A DNA stretch of 21,772 bases from Euprymna scolopes (lineage: Eukaryota > Mollusca > Cephalopoda > Sepiida > Sepiolidae): contig CM044525.1 in assembly GCA_024364805.1 (NCBI GenBank), positions 24,850,153-24,871,924 of the forward strand, given 5' to 3'. Below, one piece after another: positions 9,625 to 17,933 of this stretch (the first letter of the stretch is position 1; every line of letters starts with the position of its first letter). Both the position numbers and the translations under genes were made by a program. The notes under the pieces were generated by a model. The model saw nothing but the letters and a program-made list of their open reading frames with translations. It was not told the DNA's origin and searched no databases.

Positions 9625-10035
9625 TATTTAAATATGTCATTACAAACAAAAACAATATTAAGTACTTAATCGTCATGTTGAAAGTAGGAATAGATCCAAT
9701 AATTACAAAAATTAATCGATTAGGAAGTTATTTATAATTAAAAGTAATTTTTACGGAAAATTGGATAAAATTGCATTTTTCTTTACGTTATAAAGTAGAC
9801 AGTGAAGAGATTATACATAGGGGACATAACCCGGAAGGAATATTTTAGATTACTTGTTCATGGCGTGCAATATTGTCTATAGCAATAGTTGTTTTTACTA
9901 ACAACATAATAGCAGTTTTTTACTCGATGAATTTTTATAATTTTGAATACATTACTATTTTTAGACATCACAATTAAGTAGCTAATATCATTTTTGCTAA
10001 AAACGACATATTTAAAAAATTTGATTTGTAAGTAA
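9625..10035. mobile_element. Diverged inverted-repeat element, ends uncertain
   Basis: Bases about 9627-9725 and 9925-10025 are diverged inverted copies. Both read TTTAAATATGTC, then a TACTTAATYGTSATG-type block, then ATTACAAAAATTAATCGA or a similar phrase. The middle holds GGGGACATAACCCGGAAGG (9820-9838), which resembles the central GGGGAGATAA motifs of the elements at 557 and 5154. I could not find clean terminal repeats or a target duplication. Confidence 0.45.
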
Positions 10036-10787
10036 AAACACTAAAAACTTATCCAGCTAGGTAGAAGAGTAACTTCCTGCCTTCGATAACATTTATTTAT
10101 TATACTGTGAGAAATTTATTCTCACATAGTTTAGAACTCTGGCTGAGTGAAAAATTGACACATCATTGAAAAGCAACCTTACCTGGTTGATTAACGCCAG
10201 TTGTCTCTTCTCGATTACGAAATTATGCTGCATCATTTTGCAGCTCTGCTGAGCCTGGTAGATGAGACTTCATAAGAATGGGGAGTAAATTTCTTCTGAG
10301 AAGATTTTAAATTTTTCTTGGTTTTGGATCCATGTAAAGTACTTCCCTATAGAAAAAGGAGGGGTCAATTCCATCGGATAGGTAAATCCAATATCAACAT
10401 TCTTTGCTGATTAAATAAACGATATAACGTCAAGAAAGGAAACCTAATTTGTTAGGTTAAATTGTCTTAAAGGTACCATGACAATATTGGGCGCCAAAGC
10501 CCTTAAATTAATAAGAATATTAAAATTGAGTCCGTCATGCATGAAGGATTGACTCGGACTAACTTTGTCAGTTTAACTCGCCTGAGCTCGCGGGTTAAAA
10601 TTCAAATCAACCAATAAGAAATGCTCTAAGTAAAGCAATGCATCAATTCAAATCAACCAATGAAGTGTCGCAATTCAAGTTATGCAATTTATCACAATAT
10701 ATTTGTTTTTTGACCACTTTTTGTACGAATGCGTATTGTAAAACAAACCCGAAAATTACATTTCCTCTGCACCAAAACCAAGAGTCT
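10036..10787. other. Stretch without a gene
   Basis: No coding region is supported. A small hairpin, TGTGAGAA/TTCTCACA, lies at about 10106-10126. The CCAAT pair is listed separately. Two overlapping frames on opposite strands at 10638-10855 show nothing recognisable and run across an element boundary. Confidence 0.45.
10600..10661 (+). promoter_or_regulatory. Two 16-bp direct repeats with CCAAT
   Basis: ATTCAAATCAACCAAT occurs exactly twice, at 10600-10615 and 10646-10661, 46 bases apart. Each copy ends in a CCAAT pentamer. CCAAT boxes are common in animal promoters, but no TATA box or gene follows, so this may simply be a piece of a repeat. It is recorded because the repetition is exact. 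Confidence 0.2.
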
Positions 10788-10839
10788 AGTTGTGGTGGTC
10801 GTAAAAGTAGTAACTTACGATGGTGACGACGGTCTAGGA
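10788..10839 (+). mobile_element. 5' part of a SINE split by the hAT at 10840
   Basis: The segment GTCTAGTTGTGGTGGTCGTA, then an AGTAGTAACTTACGATGGTG block, aligns loosely with the start of the SINE at 16277. There the matching phrases are GTCTCCTAGCGGCTTCGGCT, GGGTAGTACTC and GATTCGTCAC. Skipping 10840-13051, the alignment resumes at 13052 with GTCTATGCC. I therefore read it as the head of one SINE copy interrupted by a DNA transposon. Similarity is moderate and judged by eye. Confidence 0.4.
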
Positions 10840-10970
10840 CAGGGATCAGCAACATTTTAGAGCGTGAGGGCCAAACAGTAATGCTGATTATAGGAAGAAG
10901 ACCAAACAGCTTTCGTTATATATTTACGGACACCAATATTATTAAATATGTAAATAAATTTGGTGCTTAT

Positions 10971-11500
10971 CTTTATTTATCTATTTGCGGACTATCATCC
11001 TCATCTTTGTAGTTGCTGCTTCACAACGTTTTGGCCAACTATTCCTCTGGCTTTCATTAGGTTGTTAACCGCGATGGGTTATGAATGCTGAATCTTCAGT
11101 AATTATTGCTTTCCATAGTTGTTTTCGTCTCACCCTGTTTTTGACCAACTAATCCTCTGCCGAGCCCATGGCGCTGTGGATAGAAACGTTGAATCTCTAC
11201 AATTTCAGGTGAGCATTATCTGAAGATAGCAGTTTCAATCCTACCTAAAAGTCGGCCAGAGGATTAGTTGGTCAAAACGTGGTGAGACGACAACAACTAT
11301 GGAAGGCAGTAATTGCTGAGGATGCAGTTAAGAGACTCAGCATTTCTATCCTGTCGCAGTTTACCACCTGCTGAAGGCCGGAGGAATAGTTTGCCAAAAC
11401 GTTTTGAAACAACTAGAAGATGAGGATAATAGTCTGCAAATCAATCAATCAATAAATCAATAAATTTCTCATCTCAAATCGATTCCAATAATAAAAATAA
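10971..11500 (+). mobile_element. Palindromic double SINE, copy 1
   Basis: From 10971 to about 11160 there is an antisense SINE body. It joins directly to a sense SINE (11161-11500) with a tRNA-like head. The head has CATGGCGCTGTGGATAG as A box (consensus TGGCNNAGTGG) and AGTTTCAATCCTA as B box. The sense body carries GGCCAGAGGATTAGTTGG, CAACTATGGAAGGCAGTAAT, a second GGCCGGAGGAATAGTTTG block, an (AATC/AAAT)n tract and an end of the form CTCATCTCAAATCGATTCCA. The antisense body can pair with 11252-11457, giving a stem of about 190 bases with a loop containing the head. The same architecture recurs at 19175-19689 in the other orientation. Confidence 0.85.
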
Positions 11501-11595
11501 CATACCATTCGGTACGGGCCCGACGATGAAAGAGCAGATAAGAACGAAAAAACTTGGATATATAAGACCAAAAAATTCACCCATGATTGCCCTTC

Positions 11596-11920
11596 GGGGC
11601 CCGTGGCGCAGTGGATGGAAACGTTGAATCTCTACAGTTCCAGGTGAGCATTGTTTGAAGATAGCGGTTTCAATCCTACCTAAAAGTCGGCCAGAGGATT
11701 AGTTGGTCAAAACGTGGTGAGACGACAACAACAACTATGGAAGGCAGTAATTACTGAAGATGCAGTTGAAAATCAGCATTCCTATCCCATCGTGGTTAAC
11801 AACCTGACGAAGGCCAGAGGAATTGTTGGCCGAAACGTCGTGAAACAACAACTAAAAAGATGAGGATAACAATTTGCAAATAAATAAATAAAATATACAA
11901 ATTACTCATCTCAAAGTTGA
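11596..11920 (+). mobile_element. tRNA-derived SINE, single copy
   Basis: This is the cleanest copy of the family. The head starts GGGGCCCGTGGCGCAGTGGA, with a canonical A box, and has GCGGTTTCAATCC as B box. The body has two related blocks: GGCCAGAGGATTAGTTGGTC then AAAACGTGGTGAGACGAC, and GGCCAGAGGAATTGTTGGCC then GAAACGTCGTGAAAC. The SINE body is thus itself an old internal duplication. An (AAAT)n tract and ATACAAATTACTCATCTCAA close it. There is no inverted partner here, unlike the copies at 10971 and 19175. Confidence 0.88.
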
Positions 11921-12003
11921 AAAAGACAAGTACTAAATATAATATGATGATATTTAAACGATATCACCTATTTTATTACAGGAATATCAGAAAGAAAAGA
12001 AAA

Positions 12004-12945
12004 GAAAAATTACAAACATAATCAATGATTTCCCAAATCACATCCTAAGATCATTCATAGACATTTATGGTGATGACACTACAATCTACAACATTTCAAA
12101 GGCTAGCAATGATCAAATTATCTCTGATTCTCTCTACTCTGATTTAAAGCAATTGGTGCAATGGGGAAAGAGGTGGTTGACCCCCATCTAGCATCAATTG
12201 AAATAAATGGCTTTCATCTTGAGGAGGTTCCATGTTTTGACAAGCTTCTGATCAAAAATGGAACACATTCATCAAATCTGTTGCCAAGGACGCTGGAAAA
12301 ATGGATCATTCTACCGCTCCAGTAGATATCTCACTGTTGATGCAATTCTTAATCTGTATAAGAGCCAAGTGCGTCCAAAGATGGAGTACTGTTGCCACAT
12401 CTGGGCAGGAGCTGCTAGAAGCAGCTTTTCCTGCCTTGACAGAGTTCAAAATAGACTTCGTAACCTGGTGGGGGGGGGTGCCCTTTTCTCTTCCCTGCAA
12501 CTTCTTTTCCGCGGAAGAAACGTTGAAATCCTGTCTCTACTCTATCATTATTTTCATGGCAAGTGCTCGTCTGAGCTCCAATCTATGCCCCCCCCCGGCC
12601 AAAATTTCACAAAAAACATTCGTCTAGTTATAACCACTATCAATGATTTCCCCCACTCTTTATCTATGCCTAAGCCTAAACGTAAATTCCATAAACAAAG
12701 CTTCTTTCTTTAGAACTGCACGTCCGTGGAACTCTCTTCTGTTTCCAGTTGACTACAATATGGTTGTCTTCAAGTCCAATGCAAACAAGTTCTTGATGAG
12801 TCATCCCCTTAAGTAATCCAAGTTACCAAATTTCCACTACTAATGATTACCACGATATTGTCCCAGTACACTCATTAACCGTTATCCTCGAGTGGCTTCT
12901 GAACCTTGATAAGTAGTGACTCCTTTGTGAAAAAAAAAAAAAAAA
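12004..12945 (+). pseudogene. 5'-truncated LINE reverse transcriptase
   Basis: The plus strand encodes the C-terminal half of a non-LTR reverse transcriptase. It opens with INDFPNHILRSFIDI and the catalytic box YGDDTTIY (12066-12089; YADD in most relatives). After an in-frame stop near 12190 the long frame 12258-12713 reads GSFYRSSRYLTVDAILNLYK, then VRPKMEYCCHIWAG and LDRVQNRLRNLVGG. RTARPWNSLLFPVDYN, then FKSNANKFL, follows in another frame from about 12713. A poly(A) tail lies at 12930-12945. This thumb/C-terminal pattern is typical of the Jockey/CR1-like LINE group; I cannot fix the clade. The endonuclease and N-terminal RT are absent, as usual for 5'-truncated LINE insertions. At least one stop and one frameshift show it is dead. 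Confidence 0.88.
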
Positions 12946-13051
12946 CCATTATCAACAAACATCCTTATTTATATCATGTCCTAAATAAAGTGGCTCATCA
13001 AATAAGGCTGGATTTGCCCCCCACCTCCCGGCCGGAGGTTGCCAACCCCTG

Positions 13052-13300
13052 GTCTATGCCATTGTTGAGGTGGCTTGTTCCCTGTTAACTAAGGTATGTC
13101 TCTGTTCCTGTGCAGTTCTAGGAGGTCCAACCATTCAGGCTATACCTACTCCCTTTGAAAAGAGGTTAGCCCATTGTTCATTGCCTGAGGCACTCCTATC
13201 GGGGAATGCAGACAGGGGTGCCCAGGCAGTTTTTGCGGGTCAGAGTGCTCTTTCCTGATAGTGCTGGCTTTTAAAATCCCGCTTTCTGACCCGTGTATCA
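13052..13300 (+). mobile_element. 3' part of the split SINE
   Basis: The stretch aligns with the SINE at 16277-16642 over most of its length. Shared phrases include AGGAGGTCCAACCATTCAGG (against AGAGGTCCACCCTCCCAGG), ATTGCCTGAGGCACTCC, TCGGGGAATGCAGA and CCAGGCAGTTTTT. It is in the same orientation. Its left edge coincides with the right end of the hAT at 13051. A body shared between two SINE copies is consistent with a conserved SINE core such as the cephalopod 'Ceph' domain, but I cannot confirm that identity without comparison. Confidence 0.7.
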
Positions 13301-13402
13301 AATCATCTTGCCGTTGGACGAGAGACACATCGAAGGAGAAAGCTAAGGTCTTTAGATTAAAACAACTACAGTATTTTACGCTTAAATGGTTTATATTTAT
13401 AT

Positions 13403-13810
13403 ACTAGCCTGGGTGTCCGGCATTTCCTGAGTGTTTGGAGGTGTATGTTGAGCAAAAAAAAAAAAAAGAAAAGAAAGTGGTAGTAGGCAGACAGGCTTGA
13501 ACCTGTGACGCGAAGGCGGAAGAGAAAGTGAAAAAAAAAACCCCTGACATCTTACCGCTACTCCATGACGTGACCGGAAGTTTGGAGCGTTGAAATTAAG
13601 TAAAGTCATTCCAACTGATATGATGTCTTGCAAAAATAGCGCCACAAAAAAAGCAATCCTCCTTGTAGAAAACTGCCCAGTTAAGGGTGAAGGAATTAAT
13701 GCTTTTACCCAATTTTTTTCGATATTTGTTGTCCGAAGGGCCGCACTTCAAAATGATACTGATCTCATGAAAATCCGTCACCTCTGTCGAAAATTTTAGG
13801 CATACATACA

Positions 13811-13844
<34 letters not shown>

Positions 13845-13885
13845 CATACATTTAAACAGACAGGTAAGATTTATATTATAGATAA
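13403..13885. repeat. Composite interspersed repeat starting ACTAGC
   Basis: The left edge ACTAGCCTGGGTGTCCGGCA, then GTGTTTGGAGGTGTATGTTG and GAGCAAAAA, is shared with the repeat at 18292. Its right half (13650-13884) is shared with 5986-6195. Between them lies an antisense tRNA-Ser/Leu-like segment (13490-13568): on the minus strand GGAGTAGCGGTAAGATGTC looks like an A box region and CACAGGTTCAAGCCTGTCTG a B box arm. The repeat is therefore a mosaic of three modules. It ends in a (CATA)n tract and ATTTATATTATAGATA. Confidence 0.65.
13800..13856. repeat. (CATA)n microsatellite
   Basis: A tetranucleotide CATA run with a few interruptions near its right end. It lies inside the 3' part of the repeat at 13403-13885. 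The related copy near 6145-6165 has a much shorter run. Confidence 0.95.
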
Positions 13886-14048
13886 TAGGTAAAAAGTCCA
13901 GAATAATTAACAATCAAGTAATCATTAAAAAAAATGACACAACATTTTATGGCCACCACTAATCATGATTAAGGATTTGTCTCAGGTGACTTGAATTAAC
14001 CAATCAATAGCAGCCATTTGCAATTAAAGAAAAATTGTCTCCTTTGGA

Positions 14049-14478
14049 ATTTGCCGATTTTACAGTATCTTATAATTCTCAGTTTATTTAATAAGGATGT
14101 GCAGTTTACTTAAAGCATCGTGTGTAGAGGAGTATAGAAAGCTATCATAATGCAAGGAGTGGTAATATGTCAGTGTTCAGAAGGAGGGCAAAAGTGAAGT
14201 GATTTTGTAAAATGTTTTTTATAGTAATGCTTATGTGTTTAGTCACAACTTCTACACAATGATCCAATGTCTGTAACTGTGTTCCGTAATATATTTCAAG
14301 GTAAAACCTCTTTATCAAATAGTAGGTATTCTGTTTTATTTACTTTTCAAAAGAGAATTAACGTTAAAGTTTAGTATTTGTTCTGATATTATACTTTATT
14401 ACTTCTATCCTTAGTAAGTAAATAAGAAACCCTTCTATATAGAAGCAAATTTTTTTTTTTTTGCCGATTTTACAATAT
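14049..14478. repeat. ~390-bp insertion bounded by ~20-bp direct repeats
   Basis: TTGCCGATTTTACAGTATCTT (14051-14071) recurs as TTGCCGATTTTACAATATTTT (14461-14481), with 2 differences in 21. The DNA between them ends in a T-run just before the second copy. This looks like an old insertion with a long target duplication, or a short direct duplication. I do not recognise the roughly 390 bases in between and see no coding frame there. Confidence 0.45.
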
Positions 14479-14612
14479 TTTTTCAGCATCTGTTTACTAG
14501 GGGTGCACCGAGTAATTGATAATCAGCCTTGTTGGCTATGTTTCTGATTAATCAATAATTGGTCAATTAATCGGTAATCAATTGATTAATTACTTTTCTC
14601 CTTCCTATTAAA

Positions 14613-14951
14613 TTTAAAACATTTCATCAATGTCAACTGACTCATTAAGACAGTGCAATGCCTCCTTCAATCCTAAAAGACAATGGATATCCCCTGTAAG
14701 GCTTGTTGCACCTGTAATTTTGAGGCAAGAATTGCGCAATTTCCAACCACACCTCTCCTGGATCAGCACTGCTTGAGTCCAGTGGCAAGTAGAAGGGCTA
14801 GACAACTGGAAATAATGTGAAGATAAGTGGAGAGCACATATAGCACCTGGAATTACCAAATGGTCACCCATTTTAGTAGACTAGGCTCAACATTGCTTAA
14901 CTTTGGTGATCTAGCGGGAACCAGTGTGTGAAAATGAATTATGCCGTAGAT
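14613..14951 (-). mobile_element. 5S-rRNA-derived SINE
   Basis: On the minus strand, 14951 down to about 14835 reads as a full-length, diverged 5S rRNA. It starts CTACGGCATAATTC, continues GGTTCCCGCTAGATCACC and AAAGTTAAGCAATGTTGAGC, then ATGGGTGACC and GGTAATTCCAGGTGCTATA. These match the 5S internal control region (box A AAGTTAAGC, box C ATGGGTGACC). Non-ribosomal sequence follows directly, from GTGCTCTCCACTTATC to about 14613. That is the layout of a SINE3-type retroposon, not a 5S gene, which would end in a T-run. Target duplications are not visible. It lies in the 3' non-coding part of the hAT transposon. Confidence 0.8.
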
Positions 14952-15275
14952 ATGTATAACACAGCAACTGCCAATTTAACTTGACATTTGTTTTTTGTCT
15001 GGCTGCTATTATAGCTTTTTGCCTTTTTAATTTTGATGTATTAAATGTAATTACAAAATACAAATATCCATTTCTTAAATGAATATAATTAAACAACTAG
15101 ATAAGAAACAAAAAGCAATTACAAATGAAGTACAAATTCCAATTCTTAATTGAATAACTCTAAGCTGAAATTCTACTTCTACTGGAGCATACTACAGTAG
15201 TTACCTGTGCTCTACACCTGCTGCTGCTTTATTTTCTCTTCTGTTCTGCCTGCCTCCTCTGCTCGCATAGTCTCA

Positions 15276-17928
15276 TCAGTATTTAAAGTTGAATACTCTA
15301 AAGTTGTAATGTAGAAACATTAGAGTTTCTCCATTCTCAGGACACAGCCTGTTCCTTGTACATTCATAAACATTACTATCTGTACTAAAGTGCCGCTCAC
15401 TCTCCACAGATGAAGGCGGTGCACTTAAATATTTTGGAACCAATTTACTCAGCAGCGGAAAAGTCTCTTGTGTCTTTTTCAACCACTGAAATGGATCATC
15501 ACTACTTCCGAGTAATGGCAAAACCGCATAATGATCAAGTTATTTTATGCACTTATGGATAAGAGATTTACTCCATTTAAGTTTAAATTGTGCTACTTGT
15601 ATTTGCAGATGGAGTCTCCAAGTTTAAATCAGCCTCTATTTTAAGTTTGGATTTGTTAGTGTGGGTTTATTTGAAGCTAATTCATCAAACAGGCTCGAGA
15701 GAGATAGTTTTACTTTCACTTTGATTTTCTTGACTCTGAGCAGACCTTGAAGAAGTGTATCCTGATTCTGATTCATTATCATCAGTAAAAACTAAAAGAT
15801 GTAGAATCCAATTCTTAATCGTATTTTCCATGTCATTTATTTCTAAATTTAAATTCGAACCTTGGATCTAGGAAAGTGGACACACACATTTAGATAGGAT
15901 GAAAATCTTGTTTCCATTGATTCGCTAAATTGTTCAGTAGTAAGAAAGTCTTGAGTTGAAAGGCATGTTTAGTTTGAGAAGAGTTTCCGATGGTTAGTTA
16001 TTCTGTACAAGTCCTGGAGATGACGAAATCTCAGTGGACAGCTGTTCTGTACAGATTCCGTACTTTATAATTTTGCAGCCAAAGAACAGAAGATCCTTCC
16101 CATGTTGACACAAAGAAAACATATGCAACGTTGCTAAAAAGGTTTAATTTTTATGGAGCAATTCTGTTTTCTGATTGATTGATAGCAGAACGTGAATTAA
16201 TTTGATTCGTCAGTTCCTAACAGCAGCGTTTATAAATAGAATCTCTCAACTGTGAGGGACCATACCCCATTATTACAAGTCTGATGGGGAAGGTCTCCTA
16301 GCGGCTTCGGCTGCAAGGAGACAGGGTAGTACTCGTCAAGGATTCGTCACTTGACACTCAGCCCAACAGGTGAGGGGCCGGGAACCGGTCCAGCACCTGT
16401 TGGACTGAGGTACGCCGCCTGGGTAATACCTAAGAGGTCCACCCTCCCAGGCCTTGCCACCGGGCTTTCCGATGGGACAAGTTTATTGCTTGCTGCCTGA
16501 GGCGCCCCGACCGGGGAATGCCGATGGGGTTACTTAGGCAATTTTTAAAATTGCAGGAGTGCCCCTTCTTTAGAGGAGCCTGCGGGGTTCCCACTTTCCA
16601 GCCTTGTGCCACATAATGCTGATGTGGGCAGCATTTAAATATATACCCCATTATTACTCAAATATATTGCAACAAGAATGATTCCACTAAAGTCAGAAAC
16701 ATCAAAATCAGATTGGACAGCTTTGGACAGAAATAACTTCAGACTTAAAATTGTACCGATTATTGATATGGTTAAAGTTCTGTTACCTGCCTCTTTAGTG
16801 ATTTCAGTAAATGCATTACGTAACTGGACAATTTTTTGATCAAGCCCGTATTGGTAAGTTGTTCGGGTAGGAATCTTATTATTAACAGCATGCATTACAA
16901 AAGCTTTTTGTTGTTTCAAACTCCTTTTCAGCGTATAGTATGTTGAATTCCACCGTGTAGTCACATCTTGAATGAGTTTATGTTCTTCCAAATTAAACTG
17001 ATCTGGTATTTCTGTTAATTTGCTAATTACTAATGTAGAGCAATTAAAGGGGAGAATATTTCTGTTAGTTATAATGATTGTCATCACAGCCTGTTGGGAA
17101 AATAATGAGTTATTTATTGAGATGTATGTATGAAGACTTGATAGTGATTCTAAACCACATTCACTGACATCAGCGACCATATTTGCCACTGAATCCTGCA
17201 AGACAAAGAAAACTTTATTGGAGATTTTATACTCACCCAGAACATTGTACAATTCTTCACTTATTCTTGTACCTATGTGTGTGCACCAGGGAATGGAACA
17301 ACTATAAACACAGTTTTGCACTTTACAAAGTAATTTGAAAGCTAATGACAAAACTCAAAAAGGGAGTACTACTTGTAGTAGCTGTTCAAATATCTGTAGT
17401 CAAAGAAATGTTGCTAATTTCATCAAGATACGACTGAATTTTTGTTTTTACTTTTGTAAATATACCTGAAATTATTTTTTTCCAGTGAAGTACATTTTAA
17501 TGGAATACTGTAATTTGGACAAAGTTTTGCAATTAAGCCTATTAAATGTCAGATGTTATAGATTATTGTTTTAACATCAATAGCAATCATTTCTCCTATC
17601 AGATAATGTATCTCTTGTGACCTGTGATCATTAATATCTCAAATCTTCTTCTTAATCAATATTGATTTTATAGCAGTTTGGTGTTTTGCTGGAGGCTCGT
17701 AGTTACTGCGACTTATTCCTGGAATGTCTGTCCCTGACCATTCATCGGGTTTCCTTTACTTATCTGCAATGTTTGCTTCTTTTGGATGGACTTTTCTAAG
17801 ATGTTTTAACATATTAATCAGTGTAAAAACTTTTGGTGATTCACCATATCTTGATATGATGGCTTGACATAACTTGCAAACAGCTTGGGGTTGACATCAA
17901 AATTCTTCCACGATAAACTGGTTGCCAT
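15276..17928 (-). pseudogene. hAT transposase with BED finger and hATC domain (dead)
   Basis: Three parts survive, N- to C-terminal on the minus strand. (1) 17928 down to about 17780: MATSLSWKNFDVNP, then in a shifted frame VCKLCQAIISRYGESPKVF and INMLKHLRKVHPKEA. This is a BED zinc finger with CxxC and HxxxxH ligands. (2) 17351-16658: the transposase core, with VLQDSVANMVADVSECGLES, LIQDVTTRWNSTYYTLKR and SDFDVSDFSGIILVAI. (3) 15521-15276: the hATC dimerisation domain, with FPLLSKLVPKYLSAPPSSVE, SERHFSTDSNVY and RNRLCPENGETLMFLHYN. Remnants such as SGYTSSRSAQSQENQSES occur between 15700 and 15800. Frameshifts, stops and the SINE at 16277 rule out function. The closest relatives by pattern are ZBED-type hAT transposases. 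Confidence 0.88.
16277..16642. mobile_element. SINE inside the hAT transposase, 15-bp TSD
   Basis: ATACCCCATTATTAC flanks both sides (16262-16276 and 16643-16657), a perfect 15-bp target duplication. The 366-bp insert is much more GC-rich than its surroundings. It holds a perfect 10-bp inverted repeat, CCAACAGGTG/CACCTGTTGG, around a GC-rich loop (about 16361-16402). It aligns with 13052-13300 and, more loosely, with 10788-10839. Target duplications of this size are the mark of LINE-driven retroposition. The insert interrupts the transposase frame right after ILVAIYLSNNG. Which end is the promoter head is not certain; I favour the left. Confidence 0.92.
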
Positions 17929-17933
17929 AATGT

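Larger units (their letters stand above)
10840..13051. mobile_element. hAT element (CAGGGRTYRGCAAC ends) filled with insertions
   Basis: The left end CAGGGATCAGCAACATTTT and the inverted right end CAGGGGTTGGCAACCTCCGG show the typical hAT/Charlie-like terminal pattern, with subterminal phrases GAGGGCC and GGCCGG. The flanks GTCTAGGA (10832-10839) and GTCTATGC (13052-13059) agree at 6 of 8 positions, as expected for an old 8-bp duplication. I see no hAT transposase inside. The interior is taken up by a double SINE, a single SINE and a LINE fragment, which all arrived later. Confidence 0.65.
14498..17933 (-). mobile_element. BED-finger hAT transposon, interrupted
   Basis: The 3' terminus of the element is TAGGGGTGCACCGA at 14498-14511. 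It is followed by subterminal ATTGATTAATYRGTAAT-like repeats (14512-14595), a classic hAT end. The 8 bases outside it are CTGTTTAC. The transposase lies on the minus strand between about 15276 and 17928. The matching 5' terminus was not found. Either it lies beyond the insertion at 17934-18792 and is too decayed to see, or it has been lost. Two SINEs interrupt the element: a 5S-derived one (about 14613-14951) and one with a 15-bp duplication (16277-16642). Confidence 0.8.

Noticed and set aside
11970-11990. Splice acceptor-like TTTTATTACAG/G before the LINE fragment
   Set aside because: One such match in AT-rich DNA is expected by chance, and no matching upstream exon or donor is visible.
12301-12627. 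Plus-strand 108-codon frame and minus-strand 64-codon frame over the LINE
   Set aside because: They are shadows of the reverse transcriptase frame 12258-12713.
13596-13913. 105-codon minus-strand frame with Met-Tyr-Val-Cys repeats
   Set aside because: It reads through the (CATA)n microsatellite and the repeat module.
14835-14951. Functional 5S rRNA gene
   Set aside because: It is strongly diverged and runs straight into non-ribosomal sequence without a terminator T-run.
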